Positions 12,925 to 24,400 of a stretch of 64,000 bases of DNA are shown here, piece after piece. How positions within the stretch are numbered: position 1 is the stretch's first letter; each line of letters starts with the position of its first letter. The position numbers were made by a program, and so were the translations under genes. The notes beneath the pieces are model-generated. The model saw only the letters and a program-made list of their open reading frames with translations. It ran no database searches and was not told where the DNA came from. Source of the stretch: Turritopsis dohrnii (taxonomy: Eukaryota; Cnidaria; Hydrozoa; Anthoathecata; Oceaniidae); the NCBI GenBank assembly GCA_027922465.2, contig BQMF02000016.1:1302001-1366000 (forward strand). Direction: 5' to 3'.

Positions 12925-13950
12925 CTAGCCGCCAAGTCGGCATCGCTTGCCGCCCGTTCAGCATGCGTTGACTTCACGAAAAATAAAATTAAGGAATTGG
13001 CAACCGAAAGTGTTACCATGTTGTAGAGCTCGAAAAACTGATTAAAAAAATGTATGGGATCGTTCCGCTACGATCAACCGTTACAGAGATATCATTCTTC
13101 AATGATTTTGATGACGTCACAGACCCCTCCCAAAAAAATTAGACCCAAATTTTTTGTCACCCCATCGCCTGTATCGCGGACCCGAAAAAACGTCAGTTAT
13201 CCTAGAGGCAGATTCGAAATCAAATATCAAATATCAGTTTAAACAATGGTTCCTAAAAAACCCAAATTTCATGTGTTATTTATTTTTTAAAACAATCGTT
13301 GATCAGTACAACAATGCACTCAAAACGTAGAGAGAAAAAAACTTTTTATTAGCTTTTGTTTTAAAAACGTTACGCGCTCTCTAACATGGGTGCTATCACA
13401 CAGGGGGAAAATGGTTTCTCTTCTTAAAAAGTTCACACGGAGGAGAGAAAAAAGGCACGTGCTAAAATGAATAAATAGAATAAAAAAACGTTCGATTAGA
13501 ACGCTTAACAATTAAAAGAAGAAATTAAATTATTAAAAGAAAAGCAAAAAAAAAAACATTTTGTTTTGATATGATACTCTTTTTTTACCTATCGGTTTTT
13601 AAACATTTTGATTGCTCAAAAAAAATGTTCACCCGTCTCAGACAGTCAGGCAAGAGTCAGTGGCAAACCAAACATATGCTGCCACGTTCTGCCACTGCTG
13701 CTTTTTGTCCAAAATGTTTAATCAGTTAGTTTCTTTGTATTTAGTTGATGTACTGTTTTCAAAGCCAAGTCAACGTGGAATATAAAACTAATAATAATGA
13801 TGAAAATAAAACGTTATTCCTATTAGTTCATCAGCCAAAAAAAGTCACGTTCGATTGGGGTTGCAATGTATTTGCTTCGAACTCACGTCGCACACAAAAA
13901 AAGAAATAATTTCGCTCACAACTCAATCTACCATTTTGCGTGACTTACAA

Positions 13951-13990
13951 ACAAACAAACCGACAGACAGACAGACAGACAGACAGACAG
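13951..13990. repeat. Microsatellite (caaa)n(cagacaga)n inside Helitron array
   Basis: Tetranucleotide runs caaa and caga lie just inside each unit's 5' end (10969, 12024, 12889, 13946, 15049). Their length varies between units, which are otherwise nearly identical. Confidence 0.9.
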
Positions 13991-15254
13991 AGAATCGGCT
14001 ATTAATATATAGATTGATATAGCCGCCAAGGCGGCGTCGCTCGCCGCCCATGTTCAGCATGCGTTGACTTCACGAAAAATAAAATTAAGTAATTGGCAAC
14101 CGAAAGTGTTACCATGTTGTAGAGCTCGAAAAACTGATTAAAAAAATGTATGGGATCGTTCTGCTGCGATCAACCGTTACAGAGATATCATTCTTCAAAG
14201 ATTTTGATGACGTCACAGACCCCTCCCAAAAAAATTAGACCCAAATTTTTTGTCACCCCATCGCCTGTATCGTGGACCCGAAAAAACGTCAGTTATCTTA
14301 GAGGCAGATTCGAAATCAAATATCAAATATCAGTTTACAATGGTTCCAAAAAAACCCAAATTTCATGTGTTATTTATTTTTTAAAACAATCGTTGATCAG
14401 TACAACAATGCACTCAAAACGTAGAGAGAAAAAAACTTTTTATTAGCTTTTGTTTTAAAAACGTTACGCGCTCTAACATGGGTGCTATCAAACAGGGGGA
14501 AAATGGTTTCTCTTCTTAAAAAGTTCACACGGAGGAGAGAAAAAAGGCACGTGCTAAATGAATAAATAGAATAAAAAAACGTTCGATCAGAACGCTTAAC
14601 AATTAAAAGAAGAAATTAATTTATTAAAAGAAAAGCAAAAAAAAAAAAAAAAAAACATTTTGTTTTGATATGATACTCTTTTTTTACCTATCGGTTTTTA
14701 AACATTTTGATTGCTCAAAAAAAAAGTTCACCCGTCTCAGACAGTCAGGCAAGAGTTAGTGGCAAACCGAACATATGCTGCCACGTTCTGCCACTGCTGC
14801 TTTTTGTCCAAAATGTTTAATCAGTTAGTTTCTTTGTATTTAGTTGATGTACTGTTTTCAGAGCCAAGTCAATGTGGAATATAAAACTAAGAATAATGAT
14901 AAAAACAAAACGTTATTCCTATTAGTTCATCAGCCAAAAAAAAGTCACATTCGATTGGGTTTGCAATGTATTTGCTTCGAACTCACGTCGCACACAAAAA
15001 AAGAAATAATTTTCGCTCACAACTCAATCTACCATTTTGCGTGACTTACAAACAAACAGAGAGACAGACAGACAGACAGACAGAGAATCGGCTATTAATA
15101 TATAGATGCTTTAAAACATATAGTTCAATAATAAAAAATCAATGTCAAATTATCTATGCTTAAGCATACATGTGTAAGAAGCAATTATACTGCACTGTTT
15201 ATTGTATGATGATATTTGTATGACTGTATGATTGTATTGTATGATGATATGATA

Positions 15255-15439
15255 TCATCCAGATATTTTGACGTGAACCGACGTATACTTCGATTTTTCT
15301 TCGGTTTCTTTCATGAAATGGACATGGTCTATATGGACATTATCGGCAAGCATTGTTCGCCATTTACCAACCATGAAATCGTTGGAATGAATTACATTCG
15401 GTGGAACATACAACACATGATATCGAGGAATTTTGAACG
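15255..15439 (-). CDS. Gene 1 exon e: last exon, cupin-like motif
   Basis: Terminal exon after ctacatag, ending at a stop at 15255. It encodes FKIPRYHVLYVPPNVIHSND, then MVGKWRTMLADN, VHIDHVHFMKETEEK and a short tail HVKISG. The PPN-x-IH-x-N pattern matches the second conserved box of cupins (P-x-G-x-x-H-x-x-x-N type); the cupin call is inference. The counterpart in gene 2 has the same length of 185 bp. Confidence 0.8.
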
Positions 15440-18400
15440 CTATGTAGAAAAACAAGAATATCTATATTAGATATGGGGAACTAGTACCGTGTTTACAGAT
15501 ATCAGCATGTATTTCTGCATCAGTATCAAACATGAATGAGGGAAAATGAATCAATTCCGACAGATCCTGCAACGAATAGGGATATCAGATCAGTGTGACC
15601 TTAAAAAATTAACTAAATTAAGAAATTGTCGATTACTTCTTGAAAAATCCTGATAGAGGAAGAGAAAAACCCGAATAAAGAAGATAGAATACCTGTTAAA
15701 TGTATTTCATCAGAGTTCACTAGTTTACCAAGAAGGAAATAGCCAGATTCATCTTCTAATGGACAGTCCATATGATGAAATGCATGTGTCTCGAGACCAC
15801 ACCCACCAGCACCTTCTCCATCACCACTGTCTTGCATCACATAATCCTGGTGGTAATCTAAATGACAGCCATAGAAACAAAGGAGCAGTTTTCTCTTCAT
15901 TGTGCTCAAAACTAGTAGAAAGTTAAAATTACCTATTTTGTATCTATTATGCAATTTTAGTGCAAACGTTAAAGTATGTATGATAGTAAAACGATTTCAC
16001 AACACTGGCATAACAAATAGCCAACGAATGTGCTTATGACATTCAAAACTTTTCTTGTCTCAATGTGTGTAATTAATTATGCCTTTGTTCATATTACACC
16101 TGGCCTAAAATCATGACCTCTTAAAAGGTATTAAGATGGATGGTCTTTCTCGTGATGCAACTTTTGTAGGAAATGGAAAAGTACAAGAAGAGAAAACTCG
16201 TTGATTTCTTAACGATCGATTAAGATGCTTGGCATTCATGCGGAATGACGTAATCGACAAGTAAGATTTCAAGGAGCCATGTGATTAAGTACCACTATAA
16301 TACGTAGTCACTAATGAAACTTCTATGTTTGTGGAGAAGTTGAAATTCAGAAAATACTTACTCGCTGAATAGACAAATTCCACGGTAGCGTGTCTATGAA
16401 GTAAAGCTACTTTCTTCTGGTTCTCTGTTGCAAAACATGCACCATAATAACTAAGGTTTTGACTTGTACCAATGTCAATTGGAATCGTGCAATTCCAGTA
16501 CTTTGGACACAATAGTTTTCCATGTTTGCCCTTTCCTTCTGAAGGAATCCATTTTACTGGTTTTAACGCAACGAATTTTGGTTTGCATTGAATTATCACA
16601 TTATCAAACTGATCCATGACTAGATCAAAAATATCATAACTTCCTGGCAAAGCATCAGTTATTTCCTCTTCACTTGTCATGACGATTTTTCCATCTTTTC
16701 CTTTTCTTTTAAAATCGATAAACAAATCCCATCTTGATGAAATGTATTCTCCAATTTCACTTGCGTCTTCACTTGTAATTATCTGTACAAACTTGTTTTC
16801 GACATTTTCGATATTTTCATCGCTCGCATCGCTAGGATGTTTTTGGCTTTTGATTAATAAGTTGCTTCGTTCGATTAATTTCAACAATCCTGGCTTTTTT
16901 TGGTTACGCAAGTGATTTTGAACGGTTCGAACAGCCGAAACAAATGTTTTTTTATCTGAATTCATTTCCTGGTTATCTTTGGAATTTAAATGCAACTCCT
17001 TGATGTTGACAGTGCCTCCATTAGAATTTTTTACTTTTTTCAGTCCATTCTTTTTTTGAAAGTAGGATTGGTAATGTGAAAAAAACTGATCAAAGGAAAT
17101 CTTTGATGAATCTTTAGACACTTTCTTGAAAACTTTCTTCGCTGTCTCATCATTTGTTGATACATTTGCTGCTACCATAGCAATGAATTCTGACTCAGTT
17201 AGCCAGCCATCGCCATCTTCGTCAGCTTTCATAAAAGTCATTTTTACTTTTTCTTTAGAAAGATGTTTTTCAGCTTCGATTCCTATAATAGGAAGAAGCC
17301 CAGAAGACTATCACATGGAAGCAAAACATTTACGATCTTATCAAAAAGTTCCTTGAAAAAAATCACTGCAATCATGACGTCTTAAAATGTTGCACTGATA
17401 AGAAATAAAAATTAGCTCGTGAAATAATTAACGAACATTTGTTAGCCATTTTTTTGTAAGAAATGGAAAATAAGAAGTAGAGAAAATCGAAACATAAGTT
17501 TGGAAAAAATCATTAAATTCTTAACGATCAATTACGATGTTCAACAATAAATCAATTTGCGAAAACAAAAACTGTTACATAACAATTTTTTATCGCTTTC
17601 ACTTTAACGAAGCCCATGTTTCGCACGTTTGAATAAATTCTCAGATGTCACATAATAACATAAATCATTTTGCATCTTTAAACAATAAAGATACGGCTGT
17701 TAACTCTTTTTCAAAATGATGTTTTCGATTTTCTCTTTTCCTTACAAAAAGGCACATCATATGAGAAACACAAAAAGACAAGGATTCCCTTGATATAAAA
17801 TTTATAACAATAAATTGGATATTTACTTTTTAAAAACTGCGGTAATATTTCTTGTTGCCACTTTTTTTGAAACACCCAAATTTGGAATAGTTTTGATTCT
17901 TTTTCCTTGGATTTTGTTAGGTCAATTCAGCCACAAAGTACGGTATTGCTTCAAATGAATTCATACTAACCTTCTCTATCAGCAATTTGAAATTTTGATT
18001 TCAATAGTTTTCTTCCATTTGACACACAACGCTGATGTTTCGCATGCTCTGAAAATTTATATTTTAAATATATGTGTTAGTAGTAGATGTAGAAATATAT
18101 AGAAATATATGTGTTCAATAAAGTATATTTAGCAATCCATAAAAATCTGAACTGAAATAAGACCGAATGCATGGAACTAAAGGATCAACATAATGGAGAA
18201 TAAAACCAAATACATCATTTTTAGGTTCATATTTTATTTCATGAAGTCTTTCCTCCCGCTGCGGAGTTTTGAACTGTCTCAGATAGTTAGTTCTGTGCTA
18301 AAATATTAGAAGACTTCGTCTGAATCAATAAATAAAGATAAAACTAAGGGCCTGTTACGAAATAATGATTTATGTCGGACGGAAAATTGATACTTTGAGG

Positions 18401-21400
18401 GCTTGTCAAAAATAAACTCAAAATTTATGGGTCAAAAAAGTATTTGAAGGTGATGTAGGACTGAAAGTTGAACAATCCTGGGAAGTTTTACTGTTTGAAA
18501 GTGTACATAAATTTCATGATGGCCGTAAAAAAGCGTATGTCGGACGGAAGGGACAGAAAATTGAAAAAAACGAATTATGACGAAAAGAAAAATTGTATCT
18601 AAAACATGCATATCTTGGCTACAAAGCAACTTTTTACGGAAACTTTTAATATATACTCTATGAAAAAATGCAGATTTAAAGTAATACTTATGAAAATTTA
18701 TGAAATAACCGTCAAAAATATAAACTTGAACAGTGTGTCGGACGGAAAAATGTCGGACGGAAAAAAATACAACAAAAATCAAATTTTAGTGAGATGTCGC
18801 AAAGGCGTTTTTAAACATAATATATAACCCCTTGGACTTGGAAATGGAACTTAATTGTCATCTTAACCACGTGGTAGTATAAAAATCGAGGTTAAAGTGT
18901 GAATTCCGTCCGACATAAATCGTGCGAAAATTGTAGAAATACACATATTCACTTCTGACTAATTAGGTGACATTACAGTGATTGAAGTAATTGTTTTCAC
19001 TTGTGCATAGTCTGTATTACTGGTCCATAAATTATTAAAACAGTTATAAACGCACTTTTTCACAACTGGTCTGCCCAAATGTGGCAGGAGGTCAAGTAAA
19101 AAAATTTTGGAATCCAAAATCCTTCAAAAAGTCAACAACCTAACTTTAAATGTCAATATAGCTGTAGGCAGTAATAACCCAAAAATAAAACTCAACAGAT
19201 GCGCAATTGAATTTTGTGTAGCTTTTTTAGAATAAAGTTCAGATTTTCCGTCCGACATATTTTTTTTAATCAGAATATAACTCTTAAGAATACTATTGAA
19301 ATATTTGCTAGCATTTAAAATAGGAACTTTTTGATGAACATGCAGCAAAATTAAAGAATTCTAAAAACTTGCTAGAAAAACTTGCCTTACTGTAAGTTAA
19401 ATGTTGTTTTCAAATCTACATGTAGACTTTCTAGTTTTTTCAAGTTTAAAGATCGTCCTTGTCGGGACCTCATTTCTGGCATTGTTTACCGTTTTTCGTG
19501 TGGTTGCTGCAATGCATCCTATATTGGCCAAACTAAGCGCCAGAATGAGTCAGAATGAGTGAACACTTGGGCGTTTCTCCATTAACAGGTAAAGTTTCTT
19601 CCAGTGGTAGCCTTACAGCCATCCGTGAACATGTTTCGTCTACCGGTCACACAGTCAGTTTTGATGATTTTAGTATTCTTGCTCATGCTGACAATTCTTT
19701 TCTACTGGAACTTAAAGAGTCTCTTTTTATTTTACGAGACAACCCGGTACTCAATAAGACTATTCGTTCTGCTCCACTTCTCTTAAGCTGAATTTCCAGT
19801 GAGACATTTTCTCGAGAAAAGATTTCCCGAGAAAAGATTTCTCGAGAAAACTTTTCTCTCTTCAATTTCCACTCGTGCTATTTGAGCGCGCGCGCAAAAA
19901 ATGTAAACAAGATGGAACTTTCAGAAGAGGAATTACTTCTGTTGTTAATCCTGTACCGACGACGTAAGAAAAGGTTAAATAAGTACAAAAAAAGATACTG
20001 GGTGCGTAGAATATTTTCTGAACGGAAAAGTAGATGTGCCTATCATACCCTTGTACAAGAATGTAAACTCCACGACCAGGACTTCTTTTCGAAAATGTTC
20101 CGAATGTCCACTGTGCAGTTGGAAGAACTTGTCCAAAAAGTAGCACCACTAATTGTAAAGTCGAGTGCTCGACGGGAAGCTATAAGTCCAGAAGAGAGGC
20201 TTTGTTTAACCCTGCGTTATCTTGCAAGTGGAAATTCTCATGTCAGTTTGGCTGCAACATATAGGATAAGTCAAACAACTATTGGAAGAATTATACCAGA
20301 AACCTGTGAGGCATTGTGGACGGTTCTTGTAAATGAAGGTTATATGAATGTCCCAGGAAACAAAGAATCGTGGTTGAAAATTGTTATGGTCGCACCAGCA
20401 AAAAGTGGATCGTTATTTTTCAATTATAAAAAAACGTACAGTATCGTTCTTCTAGCCATATGTGATGCGAATTACCAATTTACTTTGGTTGATATAGGAG
20501 AGGCTGGCCGGCAAAGTGATGCAGGTGTATTCGCAAACAGTAATCTGGGCCATTGCATAACAAATGACAACCTTCAAATTCCCGCTCCTCGAGTTTTACC
20601 AGGAACCAATAATTATTTCCCCTATGTTTTTATTGGTGATGAAGCATTTCCACTCCGAACTAATCTTGTCAAACCTTATTCCAGAGACAACTTAGCAATT
20701 GATAAACTTATTGCCAATTATCGTATATCTCGTGCCCGTAGGGTCATAGAAAACTCATTTGGTATCCTAGCCGCAAGATTTAGAGTGTTCCACCGTCCTA
20801 TCCATGCAAAAGTGGAACACGTGGAAAGGATCACTAAAGCCACTGTTGCACTACACAACTTCCTAATGGCAGGAAGAGATTTTAGCTCTACTTCTCAATA
20901 TTGCCCGTATGGATTTACAGATGGGGAAGCTAACAGTAGGAAAGGGGAATGGAGACAGATAACTCGAAACGACTCTGGTATGGTTCCAGTTTTAAGAGTA
21001 GGGTCCAATAATTACTCAAAACAAGCGAAAGAGGTACGAGACTTATATTGTGATTATTTTAACTCTGAAGCTGGAGAGGTACCATGGCAATGGAATATGG
21101 TAAACCCTGAGAGACTACCTCAATCATAAAGAAACCCTTGTTATAAACGCTATACGTAAATATAATGAACAAAATGGTATATACACGCTTTTTTTATAAG
21201 AATTCCCTTTTTTGGCTGAGGGTGGGAATATTCTTAAATTCCTGTTGTTCTAACACAATAGACTTATTGTTCTCACCTTAAATTTTCACCCTCCTATTCT
21301 TATAAGAGTTGTTCCTATAAAAAAAAGTGTGTATATAACAAGCCTCATAAGTATATGCATATGTACATATGACATCCATGTCTTCATGGGCTTAGTCACT

Positions 21401-24400
21401 TTCATATTCCAGGTCATACAACAGTTGCTGATGAATCTTTATTTTTGCCTGTCGATTTTTTCTTGGGTTAATTTTTTCAGTAAGGAAATTAAACTACGGC
21501 AAAACATCTCATCCGGATCATCTTCTGCTTTATTTTTCTTCTCTGACATTTTTGAAATAATAAAATTTTCTACCGGATCCATTTCCAAGTGTCTTTTCCT
21601 TGTACTGGTATGATTTTTCCCCCCTCCGTTTGCATTACTTTGTGTAGCAACTGCTACTGGTGCGATATTCACAGACGTTGGGTGCATATCATCACTGTAG
21701 TTACTCGCAGTGGATAGTGGCGATAGAATATTATTATAAACCTCTGCAGGGGGCTCCTCTTCACAAGCTAATGTTGTGGCTTGTGATTCTTCAATGGATA
21801 AGGATACATTGCTTAACGTACGTCGATTCGAGATGACATTTCTTAGAAATGACAGTTCGTTATAAAATCTACACGTGGGTGGCTTGGTATAATCAGCACC
21901 TGATCTGTTAAGGTCGCGCTCCCGATCCAGGCACTTTTTAAATCCATCATGGAGGTTTTTCCACTTTGCTTTGATATAATCAACTAAAAAAAAGTATGGA
22001 AACATTATTTCAGTAAAATACGGGTAGCAGACAGACGCATAATGATAAAAAAATTAAAACAAGTATAGATCTTAATCTTTAGCTAGATCATTGTGAAATG
22101 AGAGGCTATAAATGTGATGGTGGTGTGTGGGCTCACAGCCCAAGCATCATCCATCAACCAGTCTTGATAAAATTTCCTTGTTACTCTTATTCAGAATAAA
22201 CATAGCAAGCAGCTAACCTTCAACACCCAGCTCTTCTGAAATTTGCTTCCATGCAATTCTCTTTTTATGACTCTCCTTGTATTCTGGAGATTGTTTATCC
22301 CACAAAATGGGATATCTGTGAATTTCCATGATCAAACGCTCCATGTCTAGCTCCCCCTTCTTTTTTACGGCATGATTAGAGTTTTGAAGTTTTGAAACAT
22401 CTACCGTTGACTGTGATTCATAAATGTAACGATCAGTATACTGTGACGATGATAATTCACTCATACCTCCTGCAGCTTCTAGCAACGTGCTGAGGTCGTA
22501 CTGCGACGCCATTTTTACTTACGTTCAACCAAAAATTTCAACTTTCCGCGCAATTTCTCTGAGAACTCAAAAAATAAACCAATGAAAATCGAGATCAACC
22601 AAAATCGCTGAATCATCATCTTTAAATGTTTGGACTTTGAACGTAAGCGCATGCTTGTGACGCATTTCTCGAGAAATTTTTCTCATTTCTCTGAAAATTT
22701 TCTCACTGGAAATTAAGCTTTATACAACTAATTTTGTCGCCTAGTTACGTTTTTGTAAAGATTTCCCAGTTGAATAGATTATATTTTTTATATAAAATAC
22801 GAATTTTGTAGTAATGTTGTAAGCTTGAAGATGAGCGTTGTGGACGCTCGAAATGTCGCAAATAAATCTTGGATGTGTCGTTGACATTTGGGGGCCATGG
22901 CCTCCCCACTTTTTTTCAGAGCAAAGAATAAAAAAAACCCAAAGAATAGAAATTATCAAAAAAGAGACAAGAAGATGAAACACCGGGTTTTGAAAAAAGT
23001 AATGTTCTTCATGCAACAATCGAATCAAAACTTGTGTGTTTTAGAGATATTTTCAAAGAGATTAAGAATTTTTCTAAGACTGATCGTGACCTAATTCCAA
23101 ATTTGATGCATGTTATCAAACTCCTCTTGGTAAACCATCAACGTCATGCACACCAGAACGATCATTTTTCACCGCAAGGCGGCTCAAAACATGGCTACGG
23201 TCTACAATGAAAAGTCAACGATTCGAAGCTTTGGCTATCTTGACTATTCACAAAGAATTGACTGACCAAATCAATGTTGCTAAAGTTTGCAAAGAATTTG
23301 TGATGGCTCGGGAAGACTCAGTTATTTTGGAAAATTTTAACTTGTTTTGTTGTTGTTTTTTGTTAAGTTTAAGTTTCCTACATTGTATTTATCTTAACGT
23401 TATGCTTTTAAAATAATTTTCTCGTCTTTAATACTATAAATTTCAGATATTTGGATAGCGTTTTAGCCAATCTAAAGGTCCTAAATTTCAAAAAAATTTT
23501 TGGGCCGTCCGCCCCAACCATGGTGGGGCCTCCTTAGTCAATACTTAGTCAATACCCCCCCCCCCCCCCCCCCCCCCCCCCCATTTCAAAAGTTAATTTG
23601 TCGGCCCTGACAACAGCAAAGAATAGACAAGACAAGAACAGGCAAGTAATCCAAAATTTCCAAAAAGAAGACACTGCATTGCTGTTTGAAAAGAAATCCA
23701 CACCAAACAAGGCAGCAGAGGGTTCCACAACACTTTGCAACATTTTGTAAGATGTGCAGGCGCTTCAAGGCGTAAAATTTAAAAAAATGTCGGACGGAAA
23801 TTTTTTTTAAAATTGAAATTCTGAGATTATTTGTTGTATCTTTAGCAAAACTTTTACTCTGTTTGAAGAACTGTACCAAATAGAGATAGAATGTCCCATT
23901 TTGGAGACGATAAACCAGACGCTCCTATAAAAAATCAGGAAAACTAGCCTGATTTTATGTCGGCCGGAAAATTTTTGGTCTTTTTTTGCTGTCAAAATAG
24001 ATTGCGCTTTTAATTGAAGGGAATTCGAAAATGATTGCTATGTGATCATACCAACAGAAACAATTCAAAAACTTAACCAAAATCTGGCAGAATGTGTAGG
24101 TGCAAGAAGCAATGGATAAACAGTTATAAAAATAATAATGAATCATTGCTTGAACCAGTGAAGCTGCCAATATTAACCCAAAATGTAAACTTTCAATCCT
24201 AGCTCAGTTGAGCGAGTTGAAGAATTATCATATGAACATGGGGTAAAAATAATCCTGCCTAACCAAAGCTAGCCGAAGCAGCCCGGTCAAGTGGGAAAGC
24301 ATGCCTCTATAAGAACAGCCCCTTCATTGGTATTTTGTTTCTTTAACGTAAAGTTTTTCTAGTACCTTGAAAAATAAACCATCCATCTCTGCTTCCATCA

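Larger units (their letters stand above)
9569..15106 (-). mobile_element. Tandem array 1 of non-autonomous Helitron-like elements
   Basis: Six head-to-tail units on the minus strand: about 15106-14019, 14013-12925, 12924-12095, 12094-11003, 11002-9848 and a short last one 9847-9569. The 5' end is host A followed by TCTATATATTAATAGCC at 15106; the 3' end has a 7-bp GC hairpin (9580-9598), seven bases, TTAG (CTAG mutated) and host T. Internal junctions at 12924/12925, 12094/12095 and 11002/11003 read CTAG directly joined to TCTATATATTAATA. Near each 5' end is a (gtctgt/gttt)n microsatellite. These are hallmarks of rolling-circle Helitrons: 5' TC, hairpin plus CTRR 3' end, insertion between A and T. 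No Rep/helicase frame is present. Short frames repeated along the array are by-products of the repetition. Confidence 0.8.
19786..22719. mobile_element. Two-gene PIF/Harbinger transposon with TTA target duplication
   Basis: A 2934-bp element. Inverted ends AGCTGAATTTCCAGTGAG (left) and AGCTTAATTTCCAGTGAG (read from the right) are flanked by TTA on both sides (19783-19785, 22720-22722), the 3-bp duplication of PIF/Harbinger. Subterminal repeats of the type tctcgagaaaa lie at both ends. It carries the two genes usual for this superfamily, transposase and a MADF/Myb-like protein, convergently arranged. It sits in gene 1's long intron and inside a Penelope-like fragment. Confidence 0.9.

Noticed and set aside
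10868..13242. Repeated open frames in the Helitron arrays (for example 10868-11104, 12790-13026, 51793-52017) as genes
   Set aside because: They recur only because the DNA repeats, lie in several frames, start at arbitrary codons and contain microsatellite-encoded residues. No protein family recognised.
9569..15106. CRISPR array or bacterial repeat
   Set aside because: Units are about 1.1 kb with Helitron termini and there are no short repeat-spacer units; the window is eukaryotic.
18432..18782. 116-codon minus-strand frame containing repeated SVRH
   Set aside because: The repeated residues are translations of the 12-mer TGTCGGACGGAA repeat, not a protein domain.
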